NCBI GenBank assembly: GCA_029935295.1
Contig: JAOZKP010000012.1
Span: forward strand, 1 to 21,800
Direction of reading: 5' to 3'
DNA length: 21,800 nt
Source of the DNA: a bacterium
GTDB lineage: Bacteria; Desulfobacterota; Anaeroferrophillalia; Anaeroferrophillales; Tharpellaceae
The notes under the pieces are model-generated. The model saw nothing but the letters and a program-made list of their open reading frames with translations. It searched no databases and was not told the origin of the DNA. Positions 1 through 6,847 of this stretch are shown here, in pieces (within the stretch, counting starts at the first letter, position 1; the number at the start of each line of letters is the position of its first letter). The position numbers were made by a program, and so were the translations under genes.

Positions 1-970
1 GTTTGGTCGGGGCGTAGTAGCCGCTGACCTGATAACCCCAGGAGTCATCCAGCGGATATTCGCTGATCGGCAGCAGCTCAATATGGGTGAAGCCCAAGCT
101 TTTGACATGGCTTACCAGCTGCGGCGCCAGCTCGCGGTAAGTTAAAGTCCGGTTATCCTCTTCCGGGCAGCGTTTCCATGAACCTAAATGGACTTCGTAG
201 ATTGACAGCGGGGCGTCCGCTGCCTGGCAGGCGGCGCGTTGATTCTCCCAATTCTGATCATTCCAGGTGAACTTATTTTGATCAAAAACAATTGCCGCCG
301 TCTGCGGCCGCAGCTCCATGCTGAAAGCCAGAGGATCACTTTTCAGGCGCAAATCTCCAGATTTTGTGCGGATTTCGTATTTATAGACGCTTCCGGTTTC
401 CATCTCCGGAATAAAAATCTCCCATATGCCGGATTCTCCAAGAGAACGCAGGGGCGTGCGTAAACCGTCCCATTGATTAAAATCACCGACGACGCTGACC
501 CGTTCGGCATTCGGAGCCCAGAGGGTGAAACTGACTCCGTCAATGCCTTCATGATTTCTGGAGATTGCACCAAGATGGTTGAAAAGCCGCTGGTGGCGTC
601 CCTCTTGGATCAGATGCAGATCAAGTTCGCCAATACTTGGTGAAAACGAATAGGGGTCGACGGTCTCCCAGCTTGATCCGTCCATAAAATAGAAGGTAAA
701 ACGGCAGCTCCCGGGAGCTGTTTCTTTAATTATTCCCGCAAAAAGACCGCGCTCATCAATCGGGGTCAAAAGTTCAGGGCTCTTTCCGGCTCTGCAGACC
801 TCAGCTCTAACCGCTCGTGGATGCCAGGCCCGGATAACCCAAGTTCCGTTATCGAGTTGGTGTGAACCCAGAATTGAATGCGGGTCGTGATGTTGCCCGC
901 CAACCAGCCGTTCAATGTCGTCACTGCTGATTTTGTAAAAAAGGTTTTCTGCTTTTGCCGATTTTTTCAT
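1..970 (-). CDS. glgB: 1,4-alpha-glucan branching enzyme, N-terminal part (cut by window edge)
   Basis: GlgB makes alpha-1,6 branches in glycogen by moving short alpha-1,4-glucan chains in the cytoplasm. About 323 codons are visible; the stop and most of the catalytic barrel lie beyond position 1. The start at 970 is an ATG preceded by GGAGA. The N terminus carries the family segment LVGGQHHDPHSILG (about residues 22-35). Two consecutive carbohydrate-binding-module-48-like beta domains follow; the second holds SFTLWAPNAERVSVVGDFN. The GH13 barrel begins with SIYEVHLGSWKR and LGFTHIELLPISEYP, as in bacterial GlgB. Two N-terminal modules make it the long type, like the E. coli enzyme. No other glycogen gene is visible, so any glg operon would lie to the left. 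The identification is firm; the catalytic residues cannot be checked here. Confidence 0.95.
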   Translation of the reverse strand, partial: MKKSAKAENLFYKISSDDIERLVGGQHHDPHSILGSHQLDNGTWVIRAWHPRAVRAEVCRAGKSPELLTPIDERGLFAGIIKETAPGSCRFTFYFMDGSSWETVDPYSFSPSIGELDLHLIQEGRHQRLFNHLGAISRNHEGIDGVSFTLWAPNAERVSVVGDFNQWDGLRTPLRSLGESGIWEIFIPEMETGSVYKYEIRTKSGDLRLKSDPLAFSMELRPQTAAIVFDQNKFTWNDQNWENQRAACQAADAPLSIYEVHLGSWKRCPEEDNRTLTYRELAPQLVSHVKSLGFTHIELLPISEYPLDDSWGYQVSGYYAPTK

Positions 971-1028
971 TGATTTCTCCAGAGGGTTAACTCTTTTAAT
1001 GCTGAGAGCCAGATACAGAGTAATCCTT

Positions 1029-1057
1029 TAGGTAATATCTGTTGTCATTGATGTCAA
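1029..1057 (-). promoter_or_regulatory. Candidate sigma70 promoter for glgB
   Basis: On the minus strand TTGACA (1057-1052) is followed after 17 bp by TACCTA (1034-1029). The -35 box is perfect and the -10 box weak. It lies about 60 bp before the glgB start codon, in the short gap after the neighbouring ATPase gene. Confidence 0.45.
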
Positions 1058-1079
1058 TCTATTTACAAATATAAATTAC

Positions 1080-2453
1080 TCAGATTTTCATGGCTGAAAG
1101 AACATCTTCCGCATTGAAAATCTGTGCATTTATTGAATTGTCTTTGGTTTGTTTACACCAGAGAGCCAGCGTGATTTTGCGATTGCTGATCTTTGGAAAA
1201 TTATTAGCCTGTTTTTGGAGTTTGTTTAATGTGCGCTGCACATTGGTCTTGTTTTCCCATTTAGCTTCGCCGAAAAGGATAGACTGCCCGTCAATTGATT
1301 CGGCAACCAGGTCAAGTTCCATAATGTTTCCATCAAGCCCTTTGCCCCACCAGCGTGAGGCCGGTTTCCAGCGGCAACCGTTAATTTCAAGTTGGGTAGT
1401 TGATTTACGGGATAACTCTTCCCATATCTCCGCAGTCTGGCTGTTTGTCAGCTGTTTTGAGTTTGCAAGTACTGCGTCAGTTAAACCCTGTTCCAGTAAA
1501 GAATAGTTGGGCATGACAATCCGATACCAGAATTGTAAAAATGGATCTTTCAAGCGATAAAGAGTTTTTTTGCTTGATTTTGGATTTTCACCAAAAGGTA
1601 TCTCCCGCTTGATGTAGCCCAGTTGTATCAGATTGGTCAGGGGGCGTGTGAGGCTGGTTGCGGGTTTGCCCAGGCGTCCCGCTATCTCTGAAATCCGATT
1701 TGCGCCGCCGGCGATTAAGCCGAGTATGGAGTGTGGCTGGCCGGCCCCGCGCATATCATCAAGTAAGAGGCGCATGGGCTCATCGTGCAGTACTCCGTCT
1801 CTATCAAGTACAAGTTCTTTGCAAGCTGTTTCTTTGTCCGGGAACTGTTTAGCCAACTCCCAGTAACGCGGTATCCCTCCCCAGATGGAATAGGCTTCAA
1901 TTGCGGTAATAGGATCATAATTTAGAGCTACAGGGAGCCAACCGGCTTCAAGCGGCCGCAGTTTGATGATTTCTAATGCCCGGCCGTAGAGCGGAGCTGA
2001 ACCATCCATAACAAGTCCCTGCATCATGCGTTGTGATGATCCGCAAATTACAAGATTAATTTTGTTATCTCTGGAGTCAATCTGTTTTTGGATAATGGAT
2101 GGCAACTCCGGTGACTTTTGGACAAGATATGGGAATTCGTCCAATATCAAGGTTGTTCCGGGCCGAGCCTGATTCTGAACTGCCTTGAATAAAATATTCC
2201 ATGAGGGGTAGATAGCCTGATCAAATCCGGAAATCTGTCGCCCGATTTCAATGGCTAGACTTTTGATTTGCAGAGGAGCTTCCTGTGTGTCGGCCAGGAA
2301 ATAAATGTCATTTTCTCGGCTGATATGCTGTAACAAAGTAGATTTACCGCAACGTCGCCGTCCATAGATTACGATAAATGCCGGTTCGGATGAATTGAGA
2401 GCACGTTCAAGCTTTGCAATTTCTCGGCTTCTATTTAAAAATGGGAGTCGCAT
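1080..2453 (-). CDS. DUF234-type AAA ATPase with C-terminal PD-(D/E)XK nuclease-like domain
   Basis: A 457-residue protein of the 'archaeal ATPase'/DUF234 class, common in archaea and anaerobic bacteria and without an established cellular role. Seen in order: a P-loop GRRRCGKST (31-39); a Walker B strand TLILDEFPYLV with D105-E106; a sensor-like VICGSS (about 135-140); a winged-helix region at about 240-290 (ISEIAGRLGKPATSLTRPL); and a C-terminal domain with ELDLVAES (D381) and LFGEAKW (E396, K398), matching the D...ExK signature of PD-(D/E)XK nucleases. The nuclease residues look intact. The start at 2453 has only a weak AGAG ribosome site. The gene is probably transcribed alone: its promoter region is covered by a perfect palindrome at 2479-2515. 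Such genes are often strain-variable and scattered. DNA processing, defence or selfish-element roles are all possible; none is shown here. Confidence 0.85.
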   Translation of the reverse strand: MRLPFLNRSREIAKLERALNSSEPAFIVIYGRRRCGKSTLLQHISRENDIYFLADTQEAPLQIKSLAIEIGRQISGFDQAIYPSWNILFKAVQNQARPGTTLILDEFPYLVQKSPELPSIIQKQIDSRDNKINLVICGSSQRMMQGLVMDGSAPLYGRALEIIKLRPLEAGWLPVALNYDPITAIEAYSIWGGIPRYWELAKQFPDKETACKELVLDRDGVLHDEPMRLLLDDMRGAGQPHSILGLIAGGANRISEIAGRLGKPATSLTRPLTNLIQLGYIKREIPFGENPKSSKKTLYRLKDPFLQFWYRIVMPNYSLLEQGLTDAVLANSKQLTNSQTAEIWEELSRKSTTQLEINGCRWKPASRWWGKGLDGNIMELDLVAESIDGQSILFGEAKWENKTNVQRTLNKLQKQANNFPKISNRKITLALWCKQTKDNSINAQIFNAEDVLSAMKI

Positions 2454-2478
2454 GTCGGGTCTCTTTAGAAGTTATGTT

Positions 2479-2515
2479 CTAAAAACATTATGTTTACCAT
2501 ACATAATGTTTTTAG
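2479..2515. repeat. Perfect 15-bp inverted repeat (7-nt spacer) upstream of the DUF234 ATPase
   Basis: The left arm CTAAAAACATTATGT (2479-2493) and right arm ACATAATGTTTTTAG (2501-2515) are exact reverse complements around TTACCAT. The element sits 26 bp upstream of the ATPase start and 23 bp after the AOR stop. It could be an operator, a recognition site for the encoded protein, or a weak AT-rich terminator for AOR. The arms contain A5 and T5 tracts but no T-run follows the stem in either direction, so a terminator role is less likely. Confidence 0.85.
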
Positions 2516-2519
2516 TCAA
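2491..2519 (-). promoter_or_regulatory. Candidate promoter of the DUF234 ATPase gene, overlapped by the palindrome
   Basis: On the minus strand TTGACT (2519-2514) is followed after 17 bp by TAAACA (2496-2491). The spacer and -10 box lie inside the 2479-2515 palindrome, the geometry expected of an autorepressed promoter. The -10 box is imperfect. Confidence 0.35.
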
Positions 2520-2538
2520 ATAATTTGATCTGTCCTAC

Positions 2539-4350
2539 TTAAAGGCCAGAATCTGAAGGAGGTTGTTCTGTTATGGAAATGGTGGTCTCAGTTTCCGGGG
2601 GGATTCCGTTTTTATCCCAGCCTTTTAGTTGATAATACTCTTTGAGCATGAAATCGAGTTCGGCTTCGGTGATTACTTTGCCGGAGTCTTCAAGGTTGCG
2701 GTGTAGTTGTTTGGGGAGGCAGTCGGCTTTTGGGCTCATGCCTTCGCGCAGGTTGAAACGGCGGACAAGGTCGGCAATCCGGCTGGCAATTTCTTCGAGT
2801 GCATCTTGGTTGAACTCTTCGCCGGTTATTGTCTGCAGGAGTTCGCTCAAGGTTTCCCAGGGGTAGAGGTCGCGGAAAAAACGGCAGAGAATAAGGCTGT
2901 CGAAGATCGTCAGGCGGTTTTCGAAATCGATAAAGAGTTCGGCTTTGTCGGTGGTCGTATCCGGGTCGATGACGCCGCTTAATTCAGGTTTGTAAAAAGT
3001 AGCCCGCAGGTGACAGGCACCACGGTCTGAGGTGGCATAGCCTAAGCCCATGCCCTTCAAGGTGCGGGGATCGTAGCCCGCCGGTTCCAGGCCTTTGACA
3101 TGGACTGCCAGGTCTTCCAGATTCCAGATGGCGGCGGCATTTCTGATGCCTTCGGCGAGAATTGCCCCGATCCCTTTTTTTTCAGCAATTTCTTTTAGCA
3201 GGGCGGCGATGGCATCAACCTCACCGTAATTAATTGGATGATCTATTCGGCCCCGGCGTCGGGCTTCAATCGTGAAAGCGCAGAGGTTGCCAGCAGTGAT
3301 GGTGTCCATGCCGAGGCGGTCGCAGATATCATTGAGGTAGGCGATCTCTTCGATGTTGTTAATTTGGCAGAGGCCGCCGAAGGCGTAGATAGTTTCATAT
3401 TCAGGTCCTTCCAGGGTGAGGCCGGTGTGGCGGCCCTGTTGAATTGTTGTCAAACGGCCGCAGGCCATAAAACATTTTAAACAGGCGCGGGATTTGACGG
3501 TGCAGCGTTCATGCAGGGCTTCGGCGCCAATTTTCGGCCACTCGGTATAGCTGCCTTTTGTCCAGTAACGGGTTGGAAAAGCACCGGCTTCGTTCATTAT
3601 TTTGACCATGATCGGGGTGCCGGAATTTTTGTAGGCTTGAACTCCGGGAAGGTTTTTGCTGGCTTTCGCAAAATTTTTAGCCCAAGCGGAGAGTTTTTCC
3701 GGCTCGGCGGCTGGGCGCCGGCAGTCGCCTTGGAATAGAATTCCTTTGAGCTTTTTTGAACCCATAACCGCACCTAATCCAGTACGCCCGGCCGAGCGCC
3801 AGTAATCATTTTCGATAACTGCGAAGCGAACCAGATTTTCACCCGCCGGGCCGATGACGACAGCTCCGGATTTTTTATAGTCAGCAGAGGCAAAACGTTC
3901 ATGCAGGGCATCTTCGCTTTTATAAGTATCCAATCCCCAGAGATCATCAGCCGGAAAAAAATCAGCACCTTGAGGATGAATCCGCAAAACGGTGGGCCTG
4001 TCGCTACGGCCATTAACCAGCAGGGCATCAAAGCCTGCGGCATCGATTGCTTCCGGGACTTTGCCGCCGGCATAGGATTCGGCATAGATGCCGGTTTGCG
4101 GGGATTTGCTGTAGACGCCATAACGGCATGAACCCCAGATCCGGCTGCCGGTAAAGGGGCCGGTCGCAAATATGAGGCAGTTTTCCGGAGCCAGAGGGTC
4201 AACTTCGGGAGGGTTGTTTTCATAGAGCAGATATGAAGCTAGCCCTTTACCTCCAAGATATTTACGGTAAATTTCAGTTGCAGGTTTTTCTATCTGAAAT
4301 GATTTCTGGGTTAAATCAATTTTAAGAATCCGGCCGTAAAAACCATTCAT
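2539..4350 (-). CDS. Aldehyde:ferredoxin oxidoreductase family protein (W/Mo-bis-pterin, 4Fe-4S)
   Basis: This 603-residue cytoplasmic enzyme would oxidise an aldehyde to its carboxylate and pass electrons to ferredoxin, or run in reverse, using a tungsten or molybdenum bis-pterin cofactor. Family landmarks: the N-terminal GRILKIDLT and YLGGKGLASYLLY; GIYAESYAGGKVPEAI (87-102), in the pterin-binding N-terminal domain; the cluster motif CLKCFMAC with C290, C293 and C297; and a distal fourth ligand, C489 (SLILCRFFRD). GPEYET (315-320) and GLEPAGYDPR (420-429) are also family-typical. Length is standard for AOR. The start at 4350 is supported by GGAG upstream and by the typical MNGFYGRILKIDL beginning. 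No ferredoxin-like, NADH-oxidoreductase or MoaD-like partner gene adjoins it, so it looks like the monofunctional ferredoxin-linked kind. The aldehyde substrate and the metal cannot be read from sequence. Confidence 0.92.
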   Translation of the reverse strand: MNGFYGRILKIDLTQKSFQIEKPATEIYRKYLGGKGLASYLLYENNPPEVDPLAPENCLIFATGPFTGSRIWGSCRYGVYSKSPQTGIYAESYAGGKVPEAIDAAGFDALLVNGRSDRPTVLRIHPQGADFFPADDLWGLDTYKSEDALHERFASADYKKSGAVVIGPAGENLVRFAVIENDYWRSAGRTGLGAVMGSKKLKGILFQGDCRRPAAEPEKLSAWAKNFAKASKNLPGVQAYKNSGTPIMVKIMNEAGAFPTRYWTKGSYTEWPKIGAEALHERCTVKSRACLKCFMACGRLTTIQQGRHTGLTLEGPEYETIYAFGGLCQINNIEEIAYLNDICDRLGMDTITAGNLCAFTIEARRRGRIDHPINYGEVDAIAALLKEIAEKKGIGAILAEGIRNAAAIWNLEDLAVHVKGLEPAGYDPRTLKGMGLGYATSDRGACHLRATFYKPELSGVIDPDTTTDKAELFIDFENRLTIFDSLILCRFFRDLYPWETLSELLQTITGEEFNQDALEEIASRIADLVRRFNLREGMSPKADCLPKQLHRNLEDSGKVITEAELDFMLKEYYQLKGWDKNGIPPETETTISITEQPPSDSGL

Positions 4351-4391
4351 GTTAAGCTGCTCCGTAAAGTAAATTAATAGATGTTCTCAGT

Positions 4392-4421
4392 TGAATATGA
4401 CATTAATCTGGATATTGTCAA
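4392..4421 (-). promoter_or_regulatory. Candidate sigma70 promoter for the AOR gene
   Basis: On the minus strand a perfect TTGACA (4421-4416) is followed after 18 bp by TATTCA (4397-4392), about 40 bp before the AOR start codon. It lies in the divergent intergenic region shared with the SYLF gene. Confidence 0.5.
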
Positions 4422-4505
4422 TAGAAAACAAGGCGTCACGGTTGCTATTATCAAATCCGGCTTGTCCTTTTGTTTAGTGTGGTAGGTTGAGATTTACTTT
4501 AGCGC

Positions 4506-4535
4506 TTGACTTGGAGTGTGGAAAAGCTGTAATTT
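4506..4535 (+). promoter_or_regulatory. Candidate sigma70 promoter for the SYLF-acyltransferase pair
   Basis: TTGACT (4506-4511), an 18-bp spacer and TAATTT (4530-4535), ending about 42 bp before the SYLF start codon. It faces away from the AOR promoter. Confidence 0.45.
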
Positions 4536-4577
4536 AATGGAAAATTAGTGTGAAATATATTAAGGAGATAATTAGTT

Positions 4578-5273
4578 ATGCGTTATCAAAAGAGTGTTTT
4601 TTGCTTTCTTTGTCTGCTGTTTTTATTGCCTTCAACTTTAGTCTTTGCCGATAAGGGGAAAGAGGTTGTCAAAGTAGAGGTTTGCGCTGATGTCATTCGC
4701 CAGTTTGTAAAAATACCTGAGAATGCGGCACCGCCGATACTGCTCAGGAATGCGCAGGCGATTGCCATTATTCCCGGGATTATTAAGGCTGGATTTATTG
4801 CCGGTGGGCGTTATGGCTGGGGGGTAGTGATGGCGCGAAAGCCTGATGGAAACTGGTCTGATCCGGTATTTATGACGTTGGCTGGGGGGAGTTTTGGGTT
4901 TCAGGCGGGAGTTCAGTCGATTGATGCAATAATGGTGTTTAAGAATCGTCAGAGTGTTGAACGGCTGGCCCGGGGGAAATTTACGTTAGGGGCGGATGCG
5001 GCGGCCGCTGCCGGTCCGGTCGGGCGAAGTTTGTCGGCGGGAACTGATATTACATTAGGAGCTGAAGTTTATACCTATTCACGTTCACGCGGACTTTTTG
5101 CCGGGGTTTCGCTTGCCGGTTCAGTGTTGTCGATCGACTATGATGCGACAGATAAATTCTATGGTTCGACCGGTCTAACTGCGGGTGAGATTTTTGCCGG
5201 CAGTTCCCGGGCTAAGGAAGTTCCGCCGGTGGCTGGACATCTGGTGCAGGTTCTAACTCAATATACCAAATAG
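4578..5273 (+). CDS. Exported SYLF (DUF500/Ysc84) lipid-binding-domain protein
   Basis: A 231-residue protein with a clear signal peptide: MRYQK, then a Phe/Leu-rich core, with likely cleavage after VFA (residue 24). The rest is one SYLF domain, known in eukaryotic proteins to bind phosphoinositides and common in bacteria as a small periplasmic or envelope protein of uncertain role. Visible family segments are AIAIIPGIIKAGFIAGGRYG (exported half), the GSFGFQAGVQSIDAIMVF block, the small-residue run GADAAAAAGPVGRS, and EVYTYSRSRGLFAGVSLAGS near the end. The start follows a good ribosome site (AAGGAGATAATTAGTT before ATG). The next gene begins 12 bp after the stop, so they are probably co-transcribed. 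The acyltransferase neighbour suggests an envelope-lipid role, which is inference only. Confidence 0.88.
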   Translation: MRYQKSVFCFLCLLFLLPSTLVFADKGKEVVKVEVCADVIRQFVKIPENAAPPILLRNAQAIAIIPGIIKAGFIAGGRYGWGVVMARKPDGNWSDPVFMTLAGGSFGFQAGVQSIDAIMVFKNRQSVERLARGKFTLGADAAAAAGPVGRSLSAGTDITLGAEVYTYSRSRGLFAGVSLAGSVLSIDYDATDKFYGSTGLTAGEIFAGSSRAKEVPPVAGHLVQVLTQYTK

Positions 5274-5285
5274 GCGGCATTAAGC

Positions 5286-5963
5286 GTGTCAAGCAAGCGT
5301 CGCTTAAAGAATGGTATTCTTAAAAAAATTCCACTAATTGTTGCGGCTTTGACATATTGGTGGGGGAAGAGTTGTGCCCGGATAACAGTGGTTAATGGTG
5401 ATTTTGAAGCGGAACTTGCGCTTTCCGGTAGAGGCTGCGTTTACGTCACTTGGCATCAGCGTCTCCTGAATCTTTTTTTTCTGAAATATCGGCGGCCGGT
5501 AACAATTATGATCAGCCGCAGCAAGGATGGTGATCTGGTGGCCACGGTTGCGGAAAAACTGGGTTTTGGTACAGTGCGCGGCAGCTCCAGCCGGGGTGGG
5601 GCGACGGCAATGTTCCAGTTGATTGATAAAATGAGGGAAATTCCTGCAACCTCGGCTGGAATGCTGGGCGATGGCCCTCGGGGGCCGGCGCGAAAACTGA
5701 AACTTGGTACTTTGAAGATAGCTCAGGGGGCCGGGGTGCCGATCATTCCCTTTGCCTACAGTGCCAAGCGGCATAAACTTTTTGCTTCCTGGGATCGGTT
5801 TATGATGCCTTTTCCGTTTTCGCCTCTGGTAGTTTTCTTTGGTGACCCCATTTATATCCCGTTGGCCGCTGCAAATGATGAGATGGAGACCCTGCGGTTT
5901 CAGGTTGAAAATACTCTCAATGATTTAACCCGTCGCTGTGATGAGTGGTGGCAGCATTCCTGA
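5286..5963 (+). CDS. DUF374 / LpxJ-type lysophospholipid or lipid A acyltransferase
   Basis: A 225-residue membrane-associated acyltransferase. The N-terminal stretch ILKKIPLIVAALTYWW (about 11-26) can act as a membrane anchor. The catalytic-type motif WHQRL (His57) is followed by the family blocks MISRSKDGDLVA (75-86), FGTVRGSSSRGG (94-105) and GDGPRGPARKLKLG (128-141). DUF374 proteins belong to the lysophospholipid acyltransferase superfamily; LpxJ of Helicobacter and Campylobacter, a secondary lipid A acyltransferase, is the characterised member I recall. Transfer of an acyl chain to lipid A or another glycerolipid is therefore likely, with the acceptor unknown. The start is a GTG at 5286, 12 bp after the SYLF gene. 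The family's usual length is about 210-230 residues, so it is complete. Confidence 0.85.
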   Translation: MSSKRRLKNGILKKIPLIVAALTYWWGKSCARITVVNGDFEAELALSGRGCVYVTWHQRLLNLFFLKYRRPVTIMISRSKDGDLVATVAEKLGFGTVRGSSSRGGATAMFQLIDKMREIPATSAGMLGDGPRGPARKLKLGTLKIAQGAGVPIIPFAYSAKRHKLFASWDRFMMPFPFSPLVVFFGDPIYIPLAAANDEMETLRFQVENTLNDLTRRCDEWWQHS

Positions 5964-6025
5964 AGTCAAATCCGGTAGCTATATTTTTTGGTTCTGAAAT
6001 TAGAATTGATATTCCCATGAAGGTT

Positions 6026-6043
6026 GTCAACAATTTTGTTGAC
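6026..6043. promoter_or_regulatory. 18-bp palindrome upstream of the feo genes (operator candidate)
   Basis: GTCAACAA-TT-TTGTTGAC is a perfect 8-bp inverted repeat around TT. Its right half overlaps a candidate -35 box TTGACT (6039-6044); a 17-bp spacer would put a poor -10 (TAAGGC) at 6062-6067. The half-site GTCAAC recurs at 6079-6084. The position is typical of a transcription factor site controlling feo expression; the factor cannot be named from this sequence. Confidence 0.55.
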
Positions 6044-6056
6044 TTGGCCGTGAAAG

Positions 6057-6075
6057 TTTGTTAAGGCTAACCATA
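6057..6075. promoter_or_regulatory. Possible DtxR/IdeR-type iron box before feoA
   Basis: The 19 bases TTTGTTAAGGCTAACCATA match the recalled DtxR/IdeR consensus TTAGGTTAGSCTAACCTAA at about 14 of 19 positions, including all of GGCTAACC. It falls about 65 bp before the first feoA-like start, where an iron-dependent repressor would act. The left half is degenerate, so this is suggestive only. Confidence 0.3.
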
Positions 6076-6139
6076 GTAGTCAACTTAAACTTGAAGGCGT
6101 TGTGAAAAGTTAGACACACGCAGTTTTTGAGGGTGATGG

Positions 6140-6466
6140 ATGTCTGGAGCAGGTTTTAGAAATCACGGTTGTCGGCGGGTAGCCGGCGGCGCTGGTGCCG
6201 GTCGGGGCTATGGCTGTAAACGTCAATTGCAGATTGATGGTTTGCTGCCTCTGGCTGAAGCTGGTTGTGGTCGCCGTCTGCAGGTTTGCCGAGTTGACGG
6301 CGGGCGTGGAGTTTGTGGGCGTTTGGCATCAATGGGGATTTTCCCCGGTCAGGAAGTTGAACTCGTCTGTGCCGCTGATAATACCCGCTGTCTTGTGCGG
6401 CTTAATGGTTCGACTGTGAGTCTGGGTGACGGAGCTGCGGAAAAAATTCTGGTTAAAGCGGCTTAG
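6140..6466 (+). CDS. FeoA-domain protein with unusual Cys/Gly-rich N-terminal extension
   Basis: A 108-residue protein whose last 75 or so residues form an SH3-like FeoA domain: LLPLAEA, the core GRLASMGIFPGQEVELV (60-76), and LVRLNGSTVSLGDGAAEKILV (85-105, one contiguous block). FeoA proteins are small cytosolic partners that support FeoB-mediated Fe(II) uptake. The first 33 residues are atypical: rich in Gly, Arg and Cys (NHGCRRVAGG, GYGCKRQ). Seven cysteines (11, 26, 43, 50, 59, 77, 84) are many for FeoA. The ATG at 6140 is supported by GAGGGT six bases upstream, so the extension is probably translated; an in-frame TTG at 6227 would give a conventional short FeoA. It leads a FeoA-FeoA-FeoB set but is separated from the second feoA by an intrinsic terminator. 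Confidence 0.8.
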   Translation: MSGAGFRNHGCRRVAGGAGAGRGYGCKRQLQIDGLLPLAEAGCGRRLQVCRVDGGRGVCGRLASMGIFPGQEVELVCAADNTRCLVRLNGSTVSLGDGAAEKILVKAA

Positions 6467-6499
6467 AAACAGTTAAGAGCAAAAAGTAATTACAATTTT

Positions 6500-6537
6500 C
6501 CCTTTGCGATCAACTTTAGATTCGCAGAGGGTTTTTT
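6500..6537 (+). terminator. Intrinsic terminator between the two feoA genes
   Basis: The stem CCCTTTGCGA (6500-6509) pairs with TCGCAGAGGG (6522-6531) over 10 bp with one G-T wobble and a 12-nt loop, then six T (6532-6537). It lies 33 bp after the first feoA stop and about 75 bp before the second feoA start. It should end or attenuate transcription within the feo cluster. Confidence 0.8.
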
Positions 6538-6610
6538 ATTATTATCATAGTTAGTTGTGGCTAATTGGTGATTTGCAGGCAATGTCGAAATTGGTTGCGT
6601 TAGGGAAAAT

Positions 6611-6847
6611 ATGAAGAGAATCTCTTTACGGAAAATGGCTAAAAATCAGCAGGGAACGATCACTGCGGTTAAAGTGGCCGGCGACCTGGGTCGCCGGATT
6701 CGCGATATGGGTCTGGTGACAGGAACTGAAATTATGATTCAGGGCCGGGCCCCTCTGAATGATCCCGTAGCTTTGCGGATTCGCGGTAATACATTGACAT
6801 TGCGCAATAACGAGGCTGACCATATTGAGGTCGAGGTTGATGAATAA
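6611..6847 (+). CDS. feoA: Ferrous iron transport protein A
   Basis: A 78-residue, single-domain FeoA, the small cytosolic SH3-like component of the Feo system. Characteristic segments are GTITAVKVAGDLGRRIRDMG (16-35), then LVTGTEIMIQGRAPLNDPVA and LRIRGNTLTLRNNEADHIEV. The length is normal for the family and, unlike the upstream FeoA-like protein, it contains no cysteine. The ATG at 6611 follows an AGGG ribosome site. Its stop (6845-6847) overlaps the feoB start (6840) by 8 bp, so the two are translationally coupled and surely form one operon. A promoter serving only feoA-feoB may lie in 6538-6610 after the terminator, but I see no strong boxes there. Confidence 0.93.
   Translation: MKRISLRKMAKNQQGTITAVKVAGDLGRRIRDMGLVTGTEIMIQGRAPLNDPVALRIRGNTLTLRNNEADHIEVEVDE

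Noticed and set aside
2479..2515. Palindrome as a classical terminator of the AOR gene
   Set aside because: The stem is very AT-rich and no T-run follows it in either direction; an operator or binding site fits better.
3774..4223. 149-codon minus-strand open frame inside the AOR gene
   Set aside because: It is a shifted-frame shadow of a complete, motif-rich AOR gene and resembles no protein family.
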